29,157 nt of DNA from an uncultured cyanobacterium (GCA_947073895.1 CAMTNN010000001.1:1-29157), one strand, 5' to 3'; counted from the stretch's first letter, positions 1-8,224 are shown. The notes: generated by a model from the letters alone, not told the origin. Numbers and translations are program-made.

Positions 1-681
1 CGTGTTAAGGCATCTATTGAAGCCTTAGGTTATGACCCAGCTAAGCTTGAAGTGCTTTTGGGACAACTCGTAAACCTTGTTATTAACGGCGAAGAAGTTC
101 GTATGGGCAAACGTAAAAACATGGTTACGTTAGATGATTTAATCGAAGAAGTTGGAATTGATGCAACCCGTTACTGGATGGCAATGCGTAATATCGATAT
201 GACTTTGGATTTTGATATTGAGCTTGCAAAACGTTCGACTGATGAAAACCCTGTGTTCTATGTTCAATACGCTTATGCGCGTGTATGTTCAATTCTTAGA
301 AATGCTGTGGCAGAAAAACTTAACCCTGAAACAGGAGAAAAATCACCTGCTCCTATGAGCGAAGCAGAGTTAGAAGATTTAGTTAAAAATTTTGATAAAG
401 ATTTAATATTAAATACTGCAGACAGTGCAAAATCATTGATTCTTAAGCTTGAAGAATTCAAATCTGTTATTATTCTTTCTGCTCAAAACAGAACAGTTTA
501 TACAATCTGCAGATATGTTCAAGAACTTGCTCAAGAGTTCCATTCATTCTACAATTCTAATCGTGTAATCGGTGAAGATAAAGAATTAATGAAATCAAGA
601 TTAGCATTGATGATTGCAATTAAGACAACATTAAAAAATGCTTTAGATATTTTAGCGGTATCAACACCAGAACGTATGTAG
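1..681 (+). CDS. argS: Arginyl-tRNA synthetase, C-terminal part (5' end outside window)
   Basis: The reading frame is open from base 1, so only about 226 C-terminal codons are present. ArgS is a cytoplasmic class I synthetase that charges tRNA-Arg with arginine. The fragment contains the degenerate KMSKS-type loop followed by the very characteristic VTLDDLIEEVG-DATRY segment, then LAKRSTDENPVFYVQYAYAR at the start of the anticodon-binding DALR domain. The sequence ends at a DALR-type C-terminus (ALDILAVSTPERM), which matches the family end, so the 3' end is complete. The nth gene starts four bases after the stop codon, so the two are probably co-transcribed. Identification is from recognised family motifs. 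Confidence 0.96.
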   Translation, partial: RVKASIEALGYDPAKLEVLLGQLVNLVINGEEVRMGKRKNMVTLDDLIEEVGIDATRYWMAMRNIDMTLDFDIELAKRSTDENPVFYVQYAYARVCSILRNAVAEKLNPETGEKSPAPMSEAELEDLVKNFDKDLILNTADSAKSLILKLEEFKSVIILSAQNRTVYTICRYVQELAQEFHSFYNSNRVIGEDKELMKSRLALMIAIKTTLKNALDILAVSTPERM

Positions 682-685
682 GTAA

Positions 686-1309
686 ATGATAGATAAAATT
701 GTACAACAACTTAAAGATGCAAAACAGCCTAGAAGCGAGTTTGTTGGTTTAATGGATTCGTTTAATGACCCGTATCTTGTTTTAATTGCATGTATTTTAT
801 CGCTAAGAACAAATGATAAAACAACTTATCCGGCAACACTTAGAATGCTTGAGCTTGCTCGTACTCCTAAGGAAATGAAAAATGTTAAAGTTGAAGATTT
901 AGCAAAAGCAATTTATCCTGTCGGATTTTATGAAAACAAAGCAAAACAGATTATTGAGTTATCCCGACAAATTGATGAAGAACTCGAAGGCAAATGTCCT
1001 GATGAGATTGAAGATTTAATTAAATTCAACGGTGTCGGACGAAAAACCGCTAATCTTGTTTTGTCCAGAGGATTCAATAAACCTGCTATTTGTGTTGATG
1101 TTCATGTTCATAGAATTTTTAATCGTTTAGGATATGTAAAAACTAAAAATCCGGAAGAAACAGAGTTTGCATTGCGTGCTAAACTTCCTGTTAAACATTG
1201 GATTGATATAAATACTCTTTTAGTTACACACGGTCAAAATGTTTGTAAACCTCAAAAACCTAATTGTGTAGAGTGTCCGATTGCTGAGTATTGCGCAAAA
1301 ATAATATAA
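686..1309 (+). CDS. nth: Endonuclease III (DNA glycosylase/AP lyase)
   Basis: This 207-residue protein removes oxidised pyrimidines and cleaves the abasic site in base-excision repair. The helix-hairpin-helix loop NGVGRKTAN carries the catalytic Lys120. The catalytic Asp138 follows in VDVHVHR. The C-terminal 4Fe-4S cluster ligands are Cys187, Cys194, Cys197 and Cys203, with spacing C-x6-C-x2-C-x5-C. These positions match the numbering of E. coli Nth (211 residues), so the protein looks complete and active. It starts four bases after argS and has only a weak Shine-Dalgarno sequence (GTAGG across the argS stop), which fits translational coupling. No terminator is visible after it. Confidence 0.96.
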   Translation: MIDKIVQQLKDAKQPRSEFVGLMDSFNDPYLVLIACILSLRTNDKTTYPATLRMLELARTPKEMKNVKVEDLAKAIYPVGFYENKAKQIIELSRQIDEELEGKCPDEIEDLIKFNGVGRKTANLVLSRGFNKPAICVDVHVHRIFNRLGYVKTKNPEETEFALRAKLPVKHWIDINTLLVTHGQNVCKPQKPNCVECPIAEYCAKII

Positions 1310-1364
1310 AATAAATGCTGTTTAGGGTTCAAAGTACGAAGAAATGTAACGGATTTTTAAAAAC

Positions 1365-1393
1365 TTGACATGTTTTTGCTACAATTGAATAAT
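1365..1393 (+). promoter_or_regulatory. Sigma-70-type promoter for the AGCS symporter gene
   Basis: A perfect -35 TTGACA (1365-1370) is followed, after 17 bases, by AATAAT (1388-1393), which matches five of six -10 positions. The start codon is 43 bases downstream. A Shine-Dalgarno region (GAGGAAAAGAG, 1420-1430) lies between them. This is the clearest consensus promoter in the window and separates the symporter gene from nth. Confidence 0.75.
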
Positions 1394-1436
1394 GTCGAGA
1401 TTATTACATTAGACGAATTGAGGAAAAGAGAAGACT

Positions 1437-2942
1437 ATGAAGAAATTTTTGATGATGTTATCCCTTATGTTTATGAGCTTACAATCAGCTCAAGCAATGA
1501 ATGTCGATGCATTTATCGACAAAAATATTGCGCCATATACGGATAAGATTGCCAAGCTTATTTTCTTCCCTGTGAATTTTGCGGGAAATAGTGTTCCTTT
1601 AATTATATTCTGGATTCTTTTTGCAGGAATCTTCTTTACAATTTATTTTAAAGGGATTTCTGTTTGGGGATTTAAACATGCTATAGAAACAGTAATTAAA
1701 CCTGCTGAAAAATCAGATGACGGATGCGGTGAAGTTAGTTCTTTCCAAGCTTTAGCAACAGCTCTTTCCGGAACAATCGGTATAGGTAGTATTGCCGGTG
1801 TTGCTATTTCTATTTCTATCGGCGGTCCCGGTGCAGCATTTTGGATTTTCTTTGGTGCACTTTTAGGTATGTCTATTAAATTTATTGAAGCAACTTTGGC
1901 TGTTAAATACAGAAGATTCAATCTTGATGGTTCTGTATCAGGCGGCCCTATGCACTATATCGCTCACGGTTTAACAAGAAAGAAAATGCGTTGGTTAGGT
2001 CAGCCTTTGTCTGTATTATTTGCAATACTTTGTATTGGCGGTGGTATTACCGGCGGTAATATGATTCAAATTAACCAAACAGCTCACCAGATTGTATTTA
2101 TAACAGGTGGTGAAAGCAGTATTTTCCACGGATATACTTGGATAATCGGTGTTGTTGCAGCGATACTAATCGGACTTGTTGTAATGGGTGGTATTAAAGG
2201 TATTGCAAAAGTTACAACAGTGTTAACTCCTACAATGTGTGCATTGTATATTATTTCAGGACTTATTGTAATATTAGCTCATATTACAGATATTCCGCAT
2301 GCAGCTGCGCTAATTGTTAAAGAAGCGTTCCATCCAACAGCTGTTGCAGGTGGTGTTTTTGGTACTATTATTATTGGTTTGAGACGTTCTGTTCAGTCTA
2401 ACGAAGCCGGTACAGGTGCTGCTGCTATTGTTTATGCAACTGCTCAAACTAAAGAAGCTGTTTCACAAGGTTTTGTAGCTTTATTGGAAACATTCTTAAC
2501 AGGTGTTCTTTGCTTGTTTACATCATTTGCAATTGTTATTACAGGTGTTCTTAAGACTACTGAAGTAGGTCATATATCAGGTATTGAACTTGCATCAAAT
2601 GCTTTTCAATCAGTAATTTCATTCTTCCCTGTAATTCTTTCAATTATTGCTGTAATGTTTGCATTATCTACACTTATCAGCTGGGCTTATTATGGACAGA
2701 AAGCTTGGACATTCTTGTTGGGTGAAGGTAAAAAACGTGTTTTAACTTTTAATTTGATTTATTGCTTGTTTATCGTTATCGGTTCTGCAATGAATGTTAA
2801 ATCAATTATTGATATTACAGACGCAATGATGATTGCAATGTGTATTCCAAACGTAATTGTTCTTTATATCTTAGCTCCGGAAATCAAACGAGACTTAAAA
2901 GATTACTTAGAACGACATAATATGAATTTTATTAAATTTTAA
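1437..2942 (+). CDS. Alanine/glycine:cation symporter (AGCS) family transporter
   Basis: This 501-residue polytopic inner-membrane protein belongs to the AGCS family (Na_Ala_symp), which imports small neutral amino acids with Na+ or H+. Family motifs are clear: the ALSGTIGIGSIAGVA substrate/ion region around residues 108-122, GGPGAAFWIFFGALLGMSIKFIEA, YRRFNLDGSVSGGPMHYI, and later QSNEAGTGAAAI and LSTLISWAYYGQKAW. The usual 'GTGN' core reads GIGS here, so substrate preference cannot be assumed. The first 20 residues look like a cleavable signal peptide (hydrophobic core, then AQA), placed before a second hydrophobic segment that normally starts the family. The gene has its own promoter, a good Shine-Dalgarno and a terminator, so it is monocistronic. 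Confidence 0.9.
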   Translation: MKKFLMMLSLMFMSLQSAQAMNVDAFIDKNIAPYTDKIAKLIFFPVNFAGNSVPLIIFWILFAGIFFTIYFKGISVWGFKHAIETVIKPAEKSDDGCGEVSSFQALATALSGTIGIGSIAGVAISISIGGPGAAFWIFFGALLGMSIKFIEATLAVKYRRFNLDGSVSGGPMHYIAHGLTRKKMRWLGQPLSVLFAILCIGGGITGGNMIQINQTAHQIVFITGGESSIFHGYTWIIGVVAAILIGLVVMGGIKGIAKVTTVLTPTMCALYIISGLIVILAHITDIPHAAALIVKEAFHPTAVAGGVFGTIIIGLRRSVQSNEAGTGAAAIVYATAQTKEAVSQGFVALLETFLTGVLCLFTSFAIVITGVLKTTEVGHISGIELASNAFQSVISFFPVILSIIAVMFALSTLISWAYYGQKAWTFLLGEGKKRVLTFNLIYCLFIVIGSAMNVKSIIDITDAMMIAMCIPNVIVLYILAPEIKRDLKDYLERHNMNFIKF

Positions 2943-2945
2943 AAA

Positions 2946-2970
2946 GACGAGGCGAAAGCCTCGTTTTTTT
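2946..2970 (+). terminator. Rho-independent terminator after the symporter gene
   Basis: A seven-base-pair stem ACGAGGC / GCCTCGT (2947-2953 with 2958-2964) closes a GAAA tetraloop and runs directly into T7. It begins four bases after the symporter stop codon. Confidence 0.92.
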
Positions 2971-3046
2971 ATCCTAACATATTCCCCAGGTAGTTATTGT
3001 TCAGGTAATTATTCTTGAGTTTAATAACATAAGAAAGGAGTTTTAT

Positions 3047-3553
3047 ATGTTAGAAAACGAAAGTACAAAACATCATTGGTTAAGAATTGGGGCGATTGCT
3101 ATTATAACTTTTATTGTCGCATTTATTGCGTTTTATTGTGCAATGGAGATTATGCTTCATAGAATGACAGATCCAATGTTTAACGCAAAACGCATAGAAA
3201 AAATTATGAGACAGCAAGAAAGAAGTTTTCAGAGGATTGAGGATAAAATAACTAATGATAATCCGTTTGAACCGAAAATGCGTCCTATGCTTGTAAATCT
3301 TGTAAAAGAGAATAACGAGTATAAAGTTATTGTTGATTTGAGACCGCTCGAAAACAACGAAAAAGGGGTAAATGTTAATATTAAAGACCATGTTGTTCAG
3401 GTTTCGGGCGAATTGGATGAAAAATCTTTTGGCGGTGAAAAAATTATCAACTTCTCTCAAGCGTATTATTTAGATGAGGACTTTGATAAGGATAAAATAA
3501 CCAAAGAGAAAAAGGGTGATAAATATATAATTACGATTCCGTTTTCTGAATAA
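3047..3553 (+). CDS. Membrane-anchored Hsp20/alpha-crystallin-like protein
   Basis: This 168-residue protein has one strongly hydrophobic segment (about residues 13-35), so it is probably anchored in the inner membrane. A charged linker follows (about 40-70). Residues about 75-168 read as a beta-rich alpha-crystallin/p23-like domain: YKVIVDLRPLE, VNVNIKDHVVQVSGE and a closing KGDKYIITIPF strand, the pattern of small heat-shock proteins. Known Hsp20 proteins hold unfolded proteins; most are soluble, so the membrane anchor is the unusual part. A strong Shine-Dalgarno (AAAGGAG, 3034-3040) supports the start. It is flanked by terminators on both sides and is therefore a single-gene unit. The family call is moderate because the canonical A-x-x-x-n-GvL signature is not clear. 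Confidence 0.6.
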   Translation: MLENESTKHHWLRIGAIAIITFIVAFIAFYCAMEIMLHRMTDPMFNAKRIEKIMRQQERSFQRIEDKITNDNPFEPKMRPMLVNLVKENNEYKVIVDLRPLENNEKGVNVNIKDHVVQVSGELDEKSFGGEKIINFSQAYYLDEDFDKDKITKEKKGDKYIITIPFSE

Positions 3554-3556
3554 ATA

Positions 3557-3586
3557 AAAAACCTCTCTTTTAAGAGAGGTTTTTTT
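3557..3586. terminator. Bidirectional Rho-independent terminator
   Basis: The stem ACCTCTCT / AGAGAGGT (3561-3568 with 3573-3580) closes a four-base loop. An A-run lies on the left and a T-run on the right, so the hairpin has a U-tract in both directions. It sits between the convergent Hsp20-like gene and recN and overlaps the recN stop region. Confidence 0.92.
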
Positions 3587-5222
3587 ATTTTATTAACAAC
3601 TCTGCCAGTTTCAAAGATTCTTCCGTAACCTCTCCTGACGCAAGCTCTGCAATTGCTTTTAGTTTTTCTTCTTCATTGAGAATCGAAATATTAACGCTTG
3701 TTTTTTCATCTTGAGTCTTTTTAACATAAATATGTTTGTCTGATTTTGAAGCTATTATTGCTTGATGCGTAATCATAATGATTTGCATGTATTGAGCAAG
3801 TTCTTTAACCTCGTCTGCAACAGATTGAGAAGTTTTACCTGAAATTCCGGTATCTATTTCATCAAATATAACTGTGTCAATGTTATCAGTCTGGGCAAAA
3901 ATAGTTTTTATAGCAAGCATTACACGTGAAATCTCTCCGCCTGATGCAACTTTTGCAAGCGGTTTAAGTCCTTCTGAAATGTTAGTTGAGATTAAGAATT
4001 CAACTTTATCTATTCCGTTTGATGAAAGTTCTGTTTCTTCAAATCCGATTTCAAAACGTACTTTTGGAAGTTCAAGCTTTTCAAGTTTTTCGATAATTAA
4101 TTCTGAAAGTTGTTTTGCATTAGACTTGCGCTCTGTACTAATTTCAAGCGCTTGAGCAGTTAATTCTTTTTTTGTTTTTTCTATTTCTGCTTCAAGAGCT
4201 TCAATATTCTGGGTAGAAAATTCGATTCCATCTAGCTCTTTTCTTAATTTTTCACCTGTTTCTATAACTTTTTCTATTGTTCCGCCGTATTTGCGTTTTA
4301 GTTTTTCAATCAGGAATAATCGTTCTTGAATTGCGTTAATTCTTTCGGTATCGTTTTCTAACGACGATGAATAATCTCTCAAAGATGAAGACAAATCTTT
4401 TAATATTTCAATTGCGTTTAACAACTGTGATTCGGATTCTTCCAGTGAACTATCTAAACCGGAAGCTTTTGACAAAGACATTTTGATTTGAAAAAGTGCG
4501 TCCATAATTGACCCGTCGTCACCTGAAAGCGACCAGTAAGAAGAGCCTGTAAGGTCTTTTAGCTTCTCAACATTTTCTAAAACAGAAAGTTCGTTATTTA
4601 AATCTTCGTCTTCATTAATTTGAAGAGATGCGTCTTCGATTTCGCCAACTTGAAATTTTAGGAAGTCGATTTGTTCTTCGGTTTTTTCTGAAGCATTTTT
4701 TAGATTATCCAACTCTGCTGAAAGTGCTTTATAGTGTTCGTAATCTTTTTTGTAATTGGTTAGTTTAGGGTTTTTAATATAATTATCCAATAATGTTATG
4801 TGGAATTTTGGTTGTAAAAACGAATATGTTTGATGTTGTGAATGAATATCAAGAAATAGTTCTCTAAATATTTTTATAAATTCCTGATTAACCAAACATC
4901 CGTTGACGCGTGAGCGAGAGCCTGTTTGAGTAATTTCTTTTGATAGAATAATTTCTTCTCCGAGGCTGTCAATTCCGTATTCTTCAAAAATTGATGATGA
5001 AAGATTTTTTTTATCAAGAATTGTAAGTTCAATTACAGCTTTGTCGCTTCCGTTTTTGATAACTTCTTTTCCGGCTTTTGATCCGAATGCAATATCAATT
5101 GCATTAATAAGTATACTTTTACCTGCACCGGTTTCACCTGTTATAATGTTTAATCCATTTGAGAGTTCAAGTTCAAGCTCGTCAATTAGTATGTAGTTTT
5201 TGATTAAAATTTTGCTTAGCAC
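3585..5222 (-). CDS. recN: DNA repair protein RecN (SMC-like ATPase)
   Basis: RecN is a cytoplasmic SMC-family ATPase that acts in double-strand break repair and sister-chromatid cohesion. The 545-residue length matches the family (E. coli 553). Walker A GETGAGKS is at residues 29-36. A long coiled-coil region follows (about 150-360). The ABC signature SGGEIS is at 427-432, Walker B VIFDEIDTG has Asp454 and Glu455, and the H-loop His486 is in MITHQAIIAS. The start is GTG and overlaps the TPR gene's TAG stop by one base (TAGTG), so translation is probably coupled. The N-terminus MLSKILIKNYILIDELELEL matches other RecN proteins and supports this start. Confidence 0.96.
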   Translation of the reverse strand: MLSKILIKNYILIDELELELSNGLNIITGETGAGKSILINAIDIAFGSKAGKEVIKNGSDKAVIELTILDKKNLSSSIFEEYGIDSLGEEIILSKEITQTGSRSRVNGCLVNQEFIKIFRELFLDIHSQHQTYSFLQPKFHITLLDNYIKNPKLTNYKKDYEHYKALSAELDNLKNASEKTEEQIDFLKFQVGEIEDASLQINEDEDLNNELSVLENVEKLKDLTGSSYWSLSGDDGSIMDALFQIKMSLSKASGLDSSLEESESQLLNAIEILKDLSSSLRDYSSSLENDTERINAIQERLFLIEKLKRKYGGTIEKVIETGEKLRKELDGIEFSTQNIEALEAEIEKTKKELTAQALEISTERKSNAKQLSELIIEKLEKLELPKVRFEIGFEETELSSNGIDKVEFLISTNISEGLKPLAKVASGGEISRVMLAIKTIFAQTDNIDTVIFDEIDTGISGKTSQSVADEVKELAQYMQIIMITHQAIIASKSDKHIYVKKTQDEKTSVNISILNEEEKLKAIAELASGEVTEESLKLAELLIK

Positions 5223-6157
5223 TATTCTTCTCCGCCGTGTTCAAGCTTGTATTTAATTAAATCAATTTCTTGCTGTACAATTTTTTTCTGGTAAGTGAGA
5301 TTAATACATCCAATTGCTTCTTCTAAGTATTCCAAATAACTTTCGTTGTCTTGAATAAACTTATAAACATGAGCAAGAAGATAATACAAATCTCCAATGT
5401 TGTCTTCTTCTAATCGTGTTTTTAGAATTGTTATTATTTCTTCAATTTCGTTTTCTTTGATACAAATTTTTGTCAGGAGTTTATACGCTTCAATATCTTG
5501 TTTATTGTATTCAATTGTTTTTAAAAGATATTCTTTTGCCTGTTCGATATTGCCGTCTTTATAAGCAATTGACGCAAGGTTAAAATACGCCCAGCTGTAG
5601 TCAGGTGATATTGCAAGAACTTTTTCATAGCATTCGACAGCAAAGTTTGTTAAACCGTTGCTTTGATAGATGTTTCCTAAATAAAATTCAGCAAAAATAT
5701 CCTGCGGGTTAAGTTCGATAGCTTTTTGGAAATTATCGGCAGCAATATTTTTTTCATCTTTGTTTAAGTAGCACAAACCAAGGTTAAAATAACAGTTTCC
5801 GTCATTAGAATCTGTTTTTAGTACGGTTTTAAACGCTTCAATTGCTTCATCCCAGCTTTTGAGTGTTACAAGAACTTCTCCCAGATTGTAATAATAATCA
5901 TCTTGTGGGTTGAGTTCTATTGCTTTTGTATAGGAAACTTTTGCATTCTCAAAATCTTTGGTTTTTTCATATAGAATTCCAAGATTGTATTGGAGTTCAT
6001 CGTCTTCCGGAAAATATTTTTCTAAGAATTTAAGATTGGACAAAGCTTCTTCGTTAAATCCGTTATCAGCAAGCAGGATTGATAATTCGCGTCTTGCTTG
6101 AAAGTTTGACGGATCTGATTGCAAAGTTTGTTGTAATGACTCAATTTCAGGTTCCAT
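5222..6157 (-). CDS. Tetratricopeptide-repeat protein
   Basis: This 311-residue protein has no signal peptide and is probably cytoplasmic. From about residue 50 to 230 it contains tandem TPR units with the typical spacing of Leu/Gly/Tyr, Ala and Pro, for example YYNLGEVLVTLKSWDEAIEA and CYFNLGLCYLNKDEKNIA, each ending near a 'KAIELNPQD'-like turn. TPRs form helical scaffolds for protein binding; no enzymatic domain is visible. It is the first gene of a two-gene unit with recN. That does not prove a repair role, but coupled expression suggests one worth considering. An extended -10 element ends six bases before the ATG, so the mRNA may be leaderless. Confidence 0.85.
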   Translation of the reverse strand: MEPEIESLQQTLQSDPSNFQARRELSILLADNGFNEEALSNLKFLEKYFPEDDELQYNLGILYEKTKDFENAKVSYTKAIELNPQDDYYYNLGEVLVTLKSWDEAIEAFKTVLKTDSNDGNCYFNLGLCYLNKDEKNIAADNFQKAIELNPQDIFAEFYLGNIYQSNGLTNFAVECYEKVLAISPDYSWAYFNLASIAYKDGNIEQAKEYLLKTIEYNKQDIEAYKLLTKICIKENEIEEIITILKTRLEEDNIGDLYYLLAHVYKFIQDNESYLEYLEEAIGCINLTYQKKIVQQEIDLIKYKLEHGGEE

Positions 6158-6163
6158 AGTTAA

Positions 6164-6172
6164 ATTATACCA
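6164..6172 (-). promoter_or_regulatory. Extended -10 promoter, predicted leaderless start of the TPR gene
   Basis: On the minus strand the sequence reads TGG-TATAAT-TTAACT-ATG. This is a consensus -10 with the TGn extension, and exactly six bases separate it from the start codon, which puts the predicted transcription start at or next to the A of ATG. No Shine-Dalgarno can fit. No clear -35 is visible, as expected for extended -10 promoters. Confidence 0.6.
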
Positions 6173-6210
6173 TATTCAAGAACTAATTGTAACAATTTCG
6201 TAACAATGCC

Positions 6211-6238
6211 TAAAGTTTTTTATAAATATTGCCGTTAT
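6211..6238 (+). promoter_or_regulatory. Sigma-28 (FliA/SigD-type) flagellar promoter
   Basis: TAAAGTTT (6211-6218) matches the E. coli sigma-28 -35 consensus in full. GCCGTTAT (6231-6238) matches the B. subtilis SigD -10 GCCGATAT at seven of eight positions. TAAA to GCCG spacing is 16 bases, one more than the common 15 but within the SigD range. A Shine-Dalgarno (AAAAGGAG, 6255-6262) and the ATG at 6268 follow at sensible distances. The motif is seen directly; use by a sigma-28 factor is inferred. Confidence 0.65.
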
Positions 6239-6267
6239 ACATGCAAAGAAAGTGAAAAGGAGTAATT

Positions 6268-7728
6268 ATGTCAATTAATATCGATTCAGAAGCAGCTTGT
6301 CGTAAAGCGTATTTAAACTATCACTGCTATGGCAACTCAATGGGGATTTCTGCAGATGAAATGGGTCAAATCACACAAAAGTGGGAAGGTAAACTCAATT
6401 CCTGGCAGGCTACCGTTTCAAATGATGTGAATGAGTATGAATTTGATGACAGTGATTACTCAAACTATAAAGACAACGGTAAGAAAGCAGCTCAAGACCA
6501 AACCGGCTATAATGGTGGCAAGGGTAGTATGATTGGTCGTGGCGTTGGCGATGCTGCGTTTGCTCTAACAAATGCGGTAGGCCAAACTGTTGGTAAAAAA
6601 GTAGTTCAGAAAGTAGGTGGTAAAGTTGTAGAAAAAACAGCCGAAAAATTAGTTGGTAAAACTTCTGAGGAGGTAACTAAGAATCTTTCTGGAAAAGCGG
6701 CAGAAAATGCTGCTAAAAATACTACCGGCAAAGCAGCTGGTTTTATTTTAGGTTGTACAATGGGTCTTGCAACTGGTACAGCGTATATGGCTAAAAAACC
6801 GAATAAAGATCAAAAAGAAGCTTGTGATGAACTGCAAAATGTTATGGCAAATAATCAAGTAGCATTGCAAGATACTCAGGCTGAAATGGAAGCAATGTCT
6901 AACGAGTTAATAGAGTTATCCGATCAAGCTAATGAAGTAAATGAAGAAGCTAATGATGAAATACAAGATAATAAATCTGAATATGATATGTATAAAGCAT
7001 CTTATGAAGAGTTGAAGGCAAAAGCAGAGAGCGGTGAGCCTTTAACAGAAGACGAAAAAGCTTTGTACAAAGAACTTATTAAGTATATGACAGAGGCTGG
7101 CGAACTTATAAGCGAAACCCAAGAGGAAACAACGGATTTAGTCGGAGATTTATATGGAGATATGGAAACATATCAAGATGGATATGACTATGCCGCGGAA
7201 ACCATGGGCGAAATCGAAGGAATTACTGATTATGCGGAAGGATTCGACTCTGCAACACGTACAATGTGCTATGTAGAAGCAGCTGCACAGGGACTGAATG
7301 CGGCTTCCAGTGCTAAGGCTGCATATGAAGCTGGTACATTTGCGGCATCTGGTTCATGGGCATTTGGGGCAACAGCTTGGGCTTGGGCATTTGCAGCAAT
7401 GGGCGGAGCTGGTGCGGCTATGTCCGGTGTTGGTACTGCTGAACAAATTAAATGGGCAGGCGAAGTTGGTACAGAAATTGATATGAGACAAGACACTCAA
7501 AACTTCAATGCTGAGACAATGAGTGTTTATGACGAAGAAATCGATGCATATGACGGATTTATGTCAGGGGTTGAAGATTTAGAAATGGAAATTCCTGATG
7601 ATGTGGCGCCGCCTGAAGATACCGCACTTCCTCCGACAACTGGTGAAACTGTTGGCTTACCGTCAGGAACTCCTGATCCGTTAGTACCTGATGATAAAAA
7701 GAAGGAAGAAAATCCTACAGTAATGTAA
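6268..7728 (+). CDS. Unrecognised 486-residue Ala/Gly-rich acidic protein, sigma-28-type promoter
   Basis: I do not recognise this protein. It has no N-terminal signal peptide. Residues 1-85 are polar and contain tyrosine-rich stretches. Residues 86-155 are a Gly/Lys/Val-rich amphipathic region. Residues about 156-176 form a hydrophobic Gly/Ala segment. Residues 180-250 are a Glu/Asn-rich predicted coiled coil. Residues about 330-390 are strongly Ala/Gly/Trp-rich and hydrophobic around 356-388. The last 50 residues are acidic, Pro-rich and probably disordered. Two hydrophobic hairpins next to a coiled coil resemble the layout of type III translocators such as YopB/IpaB, but I see no sequence match. 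The flagellar-type promoter and the adjacent flgB-flgC-fliE genes support export by, or coordination with, the flagellar apparatus. A strong Shine-Dalgarno and a strong terminator make it a single-gene unit. Confidence 0.8.
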   Translation: MSINIDSEAACRKAYLNYHCYGNSMGISADEMGQITQKWEGKLNSWQATVSNDVNEYEFDDSDYSNYKDNGKKAAQDQTGYNGGKGSMIGRGVGDAAFALTNAVGQTVGKKVVQKVGGKVVEKTAEKLVGKTSEEVTKNLSGKAAENAAKNTTGKAAGFILGCTMGLATGTAYMAKKPNKDQKEACDELQNVMANNQVALQDTQAEMEAMSNELIELSDQANEVNEEANDEIQDNKSEYDMYKASYEELKAKAESGEPLTEDEKALYKELIKYMTEAGELISETQEETTDLVGDLYGDMETYQDGYDYAAETMGEIEGITDYAEGFDSATRTMCYVEAAAQGLNAASSAKAAYEAGTFAASGSWAFGATAWAWAFAAMGGAGAAMSGVGTAEQIKWAGEVGTEIDMRQDTQNFNAETMSVYDEEIDAYDGFMSGVEDLEMEIPDDVAPPEDTALPPTTGETVGLPSGTPDPLVPDDKKKEENPTVM

Positions 7729-7749
7729 TTGTGTATAATGAATAAGAAT

Positions 7750-7788
7750 GGCGGGATGGTTCTTTAGAACCATCCCGCCTATTTTTTT
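7750..7788 (+). terminator. Strong Rho-independent terminator after the 486-residue protein gene
   Basis: A perfect 13-base-pair GC-rich stem (7750-7762 with 7767-7779) closes a TTTA loop and is followed by TATTTTTTT. It is the longest hairpin seen in the window. The T-run overlaps the stop codon of the convergent fliE gene. The reverse direction has only a partial T-tract, so it may terminate fliE less well. Confidence 0.93.
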
Positions 7789-8212
7789 ATAATCCCATTG
7801 AGTTAATTTCAGTATATGCGCTTAGAATTCTGTTTCTTATTTGTATCGCCATCTGCATACTCAATTCTGCTTTTTCTGCTGCAATCATTGCATCATGAAT
7901 ACTTGTCGGCCCGCCCATCGCGATATCTTCTTGCATTCTGTCGGCTTCGATTTTTGCTTTATTCACTGAATCTAATCCACTCCCGAAGCTTGAGGTGATT
8001 TGTGACATAAATGCACCCATACCATTTGAGTCATTTTTATCTTTCATAGGAACTGTTTTTGCAGCGGTTTCAAGAGCTTGTGCAAAGTCAACTTTTTGCG
8101 CTTCTATTTCAAAAGAAGCTTGTCCTTGCAAAAACTTGTTATAATCATTTATGGCATTCATGTTGAATTCATTATTGAATCCGCTTATAGCAGTTGAAAA
8201 TTCCATCGACAT
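7787..8212 (-). CDS. fliE: Flagellar hook-basal body complex protein FliE
   Basis: FliE joins the MS ring to the proximal rod and is an early substrate of the flagellar export gate. The C-terminal half is diagnostic: SIHDAMIAAEKAELSMQMAI followed by QIRNRILSAYTEINSMGL. At 141 residues it is longer than the usual ~100; the extra ~35 residues are at the polar N-terminus. The start is supported by AAGGAG eight bases upstream, which includes the flgC stop codon (TAAGGAG), so the two genes are tightly coupled. It is the last gene of the run RR-HK-flgB-flgC-fliE. Confidence 0.94.
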   Translation of the reverse strand: MSMEFSTAISGFNNEFNMNAINDYNKFLQGQASFEIEAQKVDFAQALETAAKTVPMKDKNDSNGMGAFMSQITSSFGSGLDSVNKAKIEADRMQEDIAMGGPTSIHDAMIAAEKAELSMQMAIQIRNRILSAYTEINSMGL

Positions 8213-8224
8213 TTAAATGACTCC

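Noticed and set aside
3080..3460. Minus-strand open frame inside the Hsp20-like gene
   Set aside because: It has no ribosome site or recognisable domain and is opposite a gene with good coding features and its own terminators.
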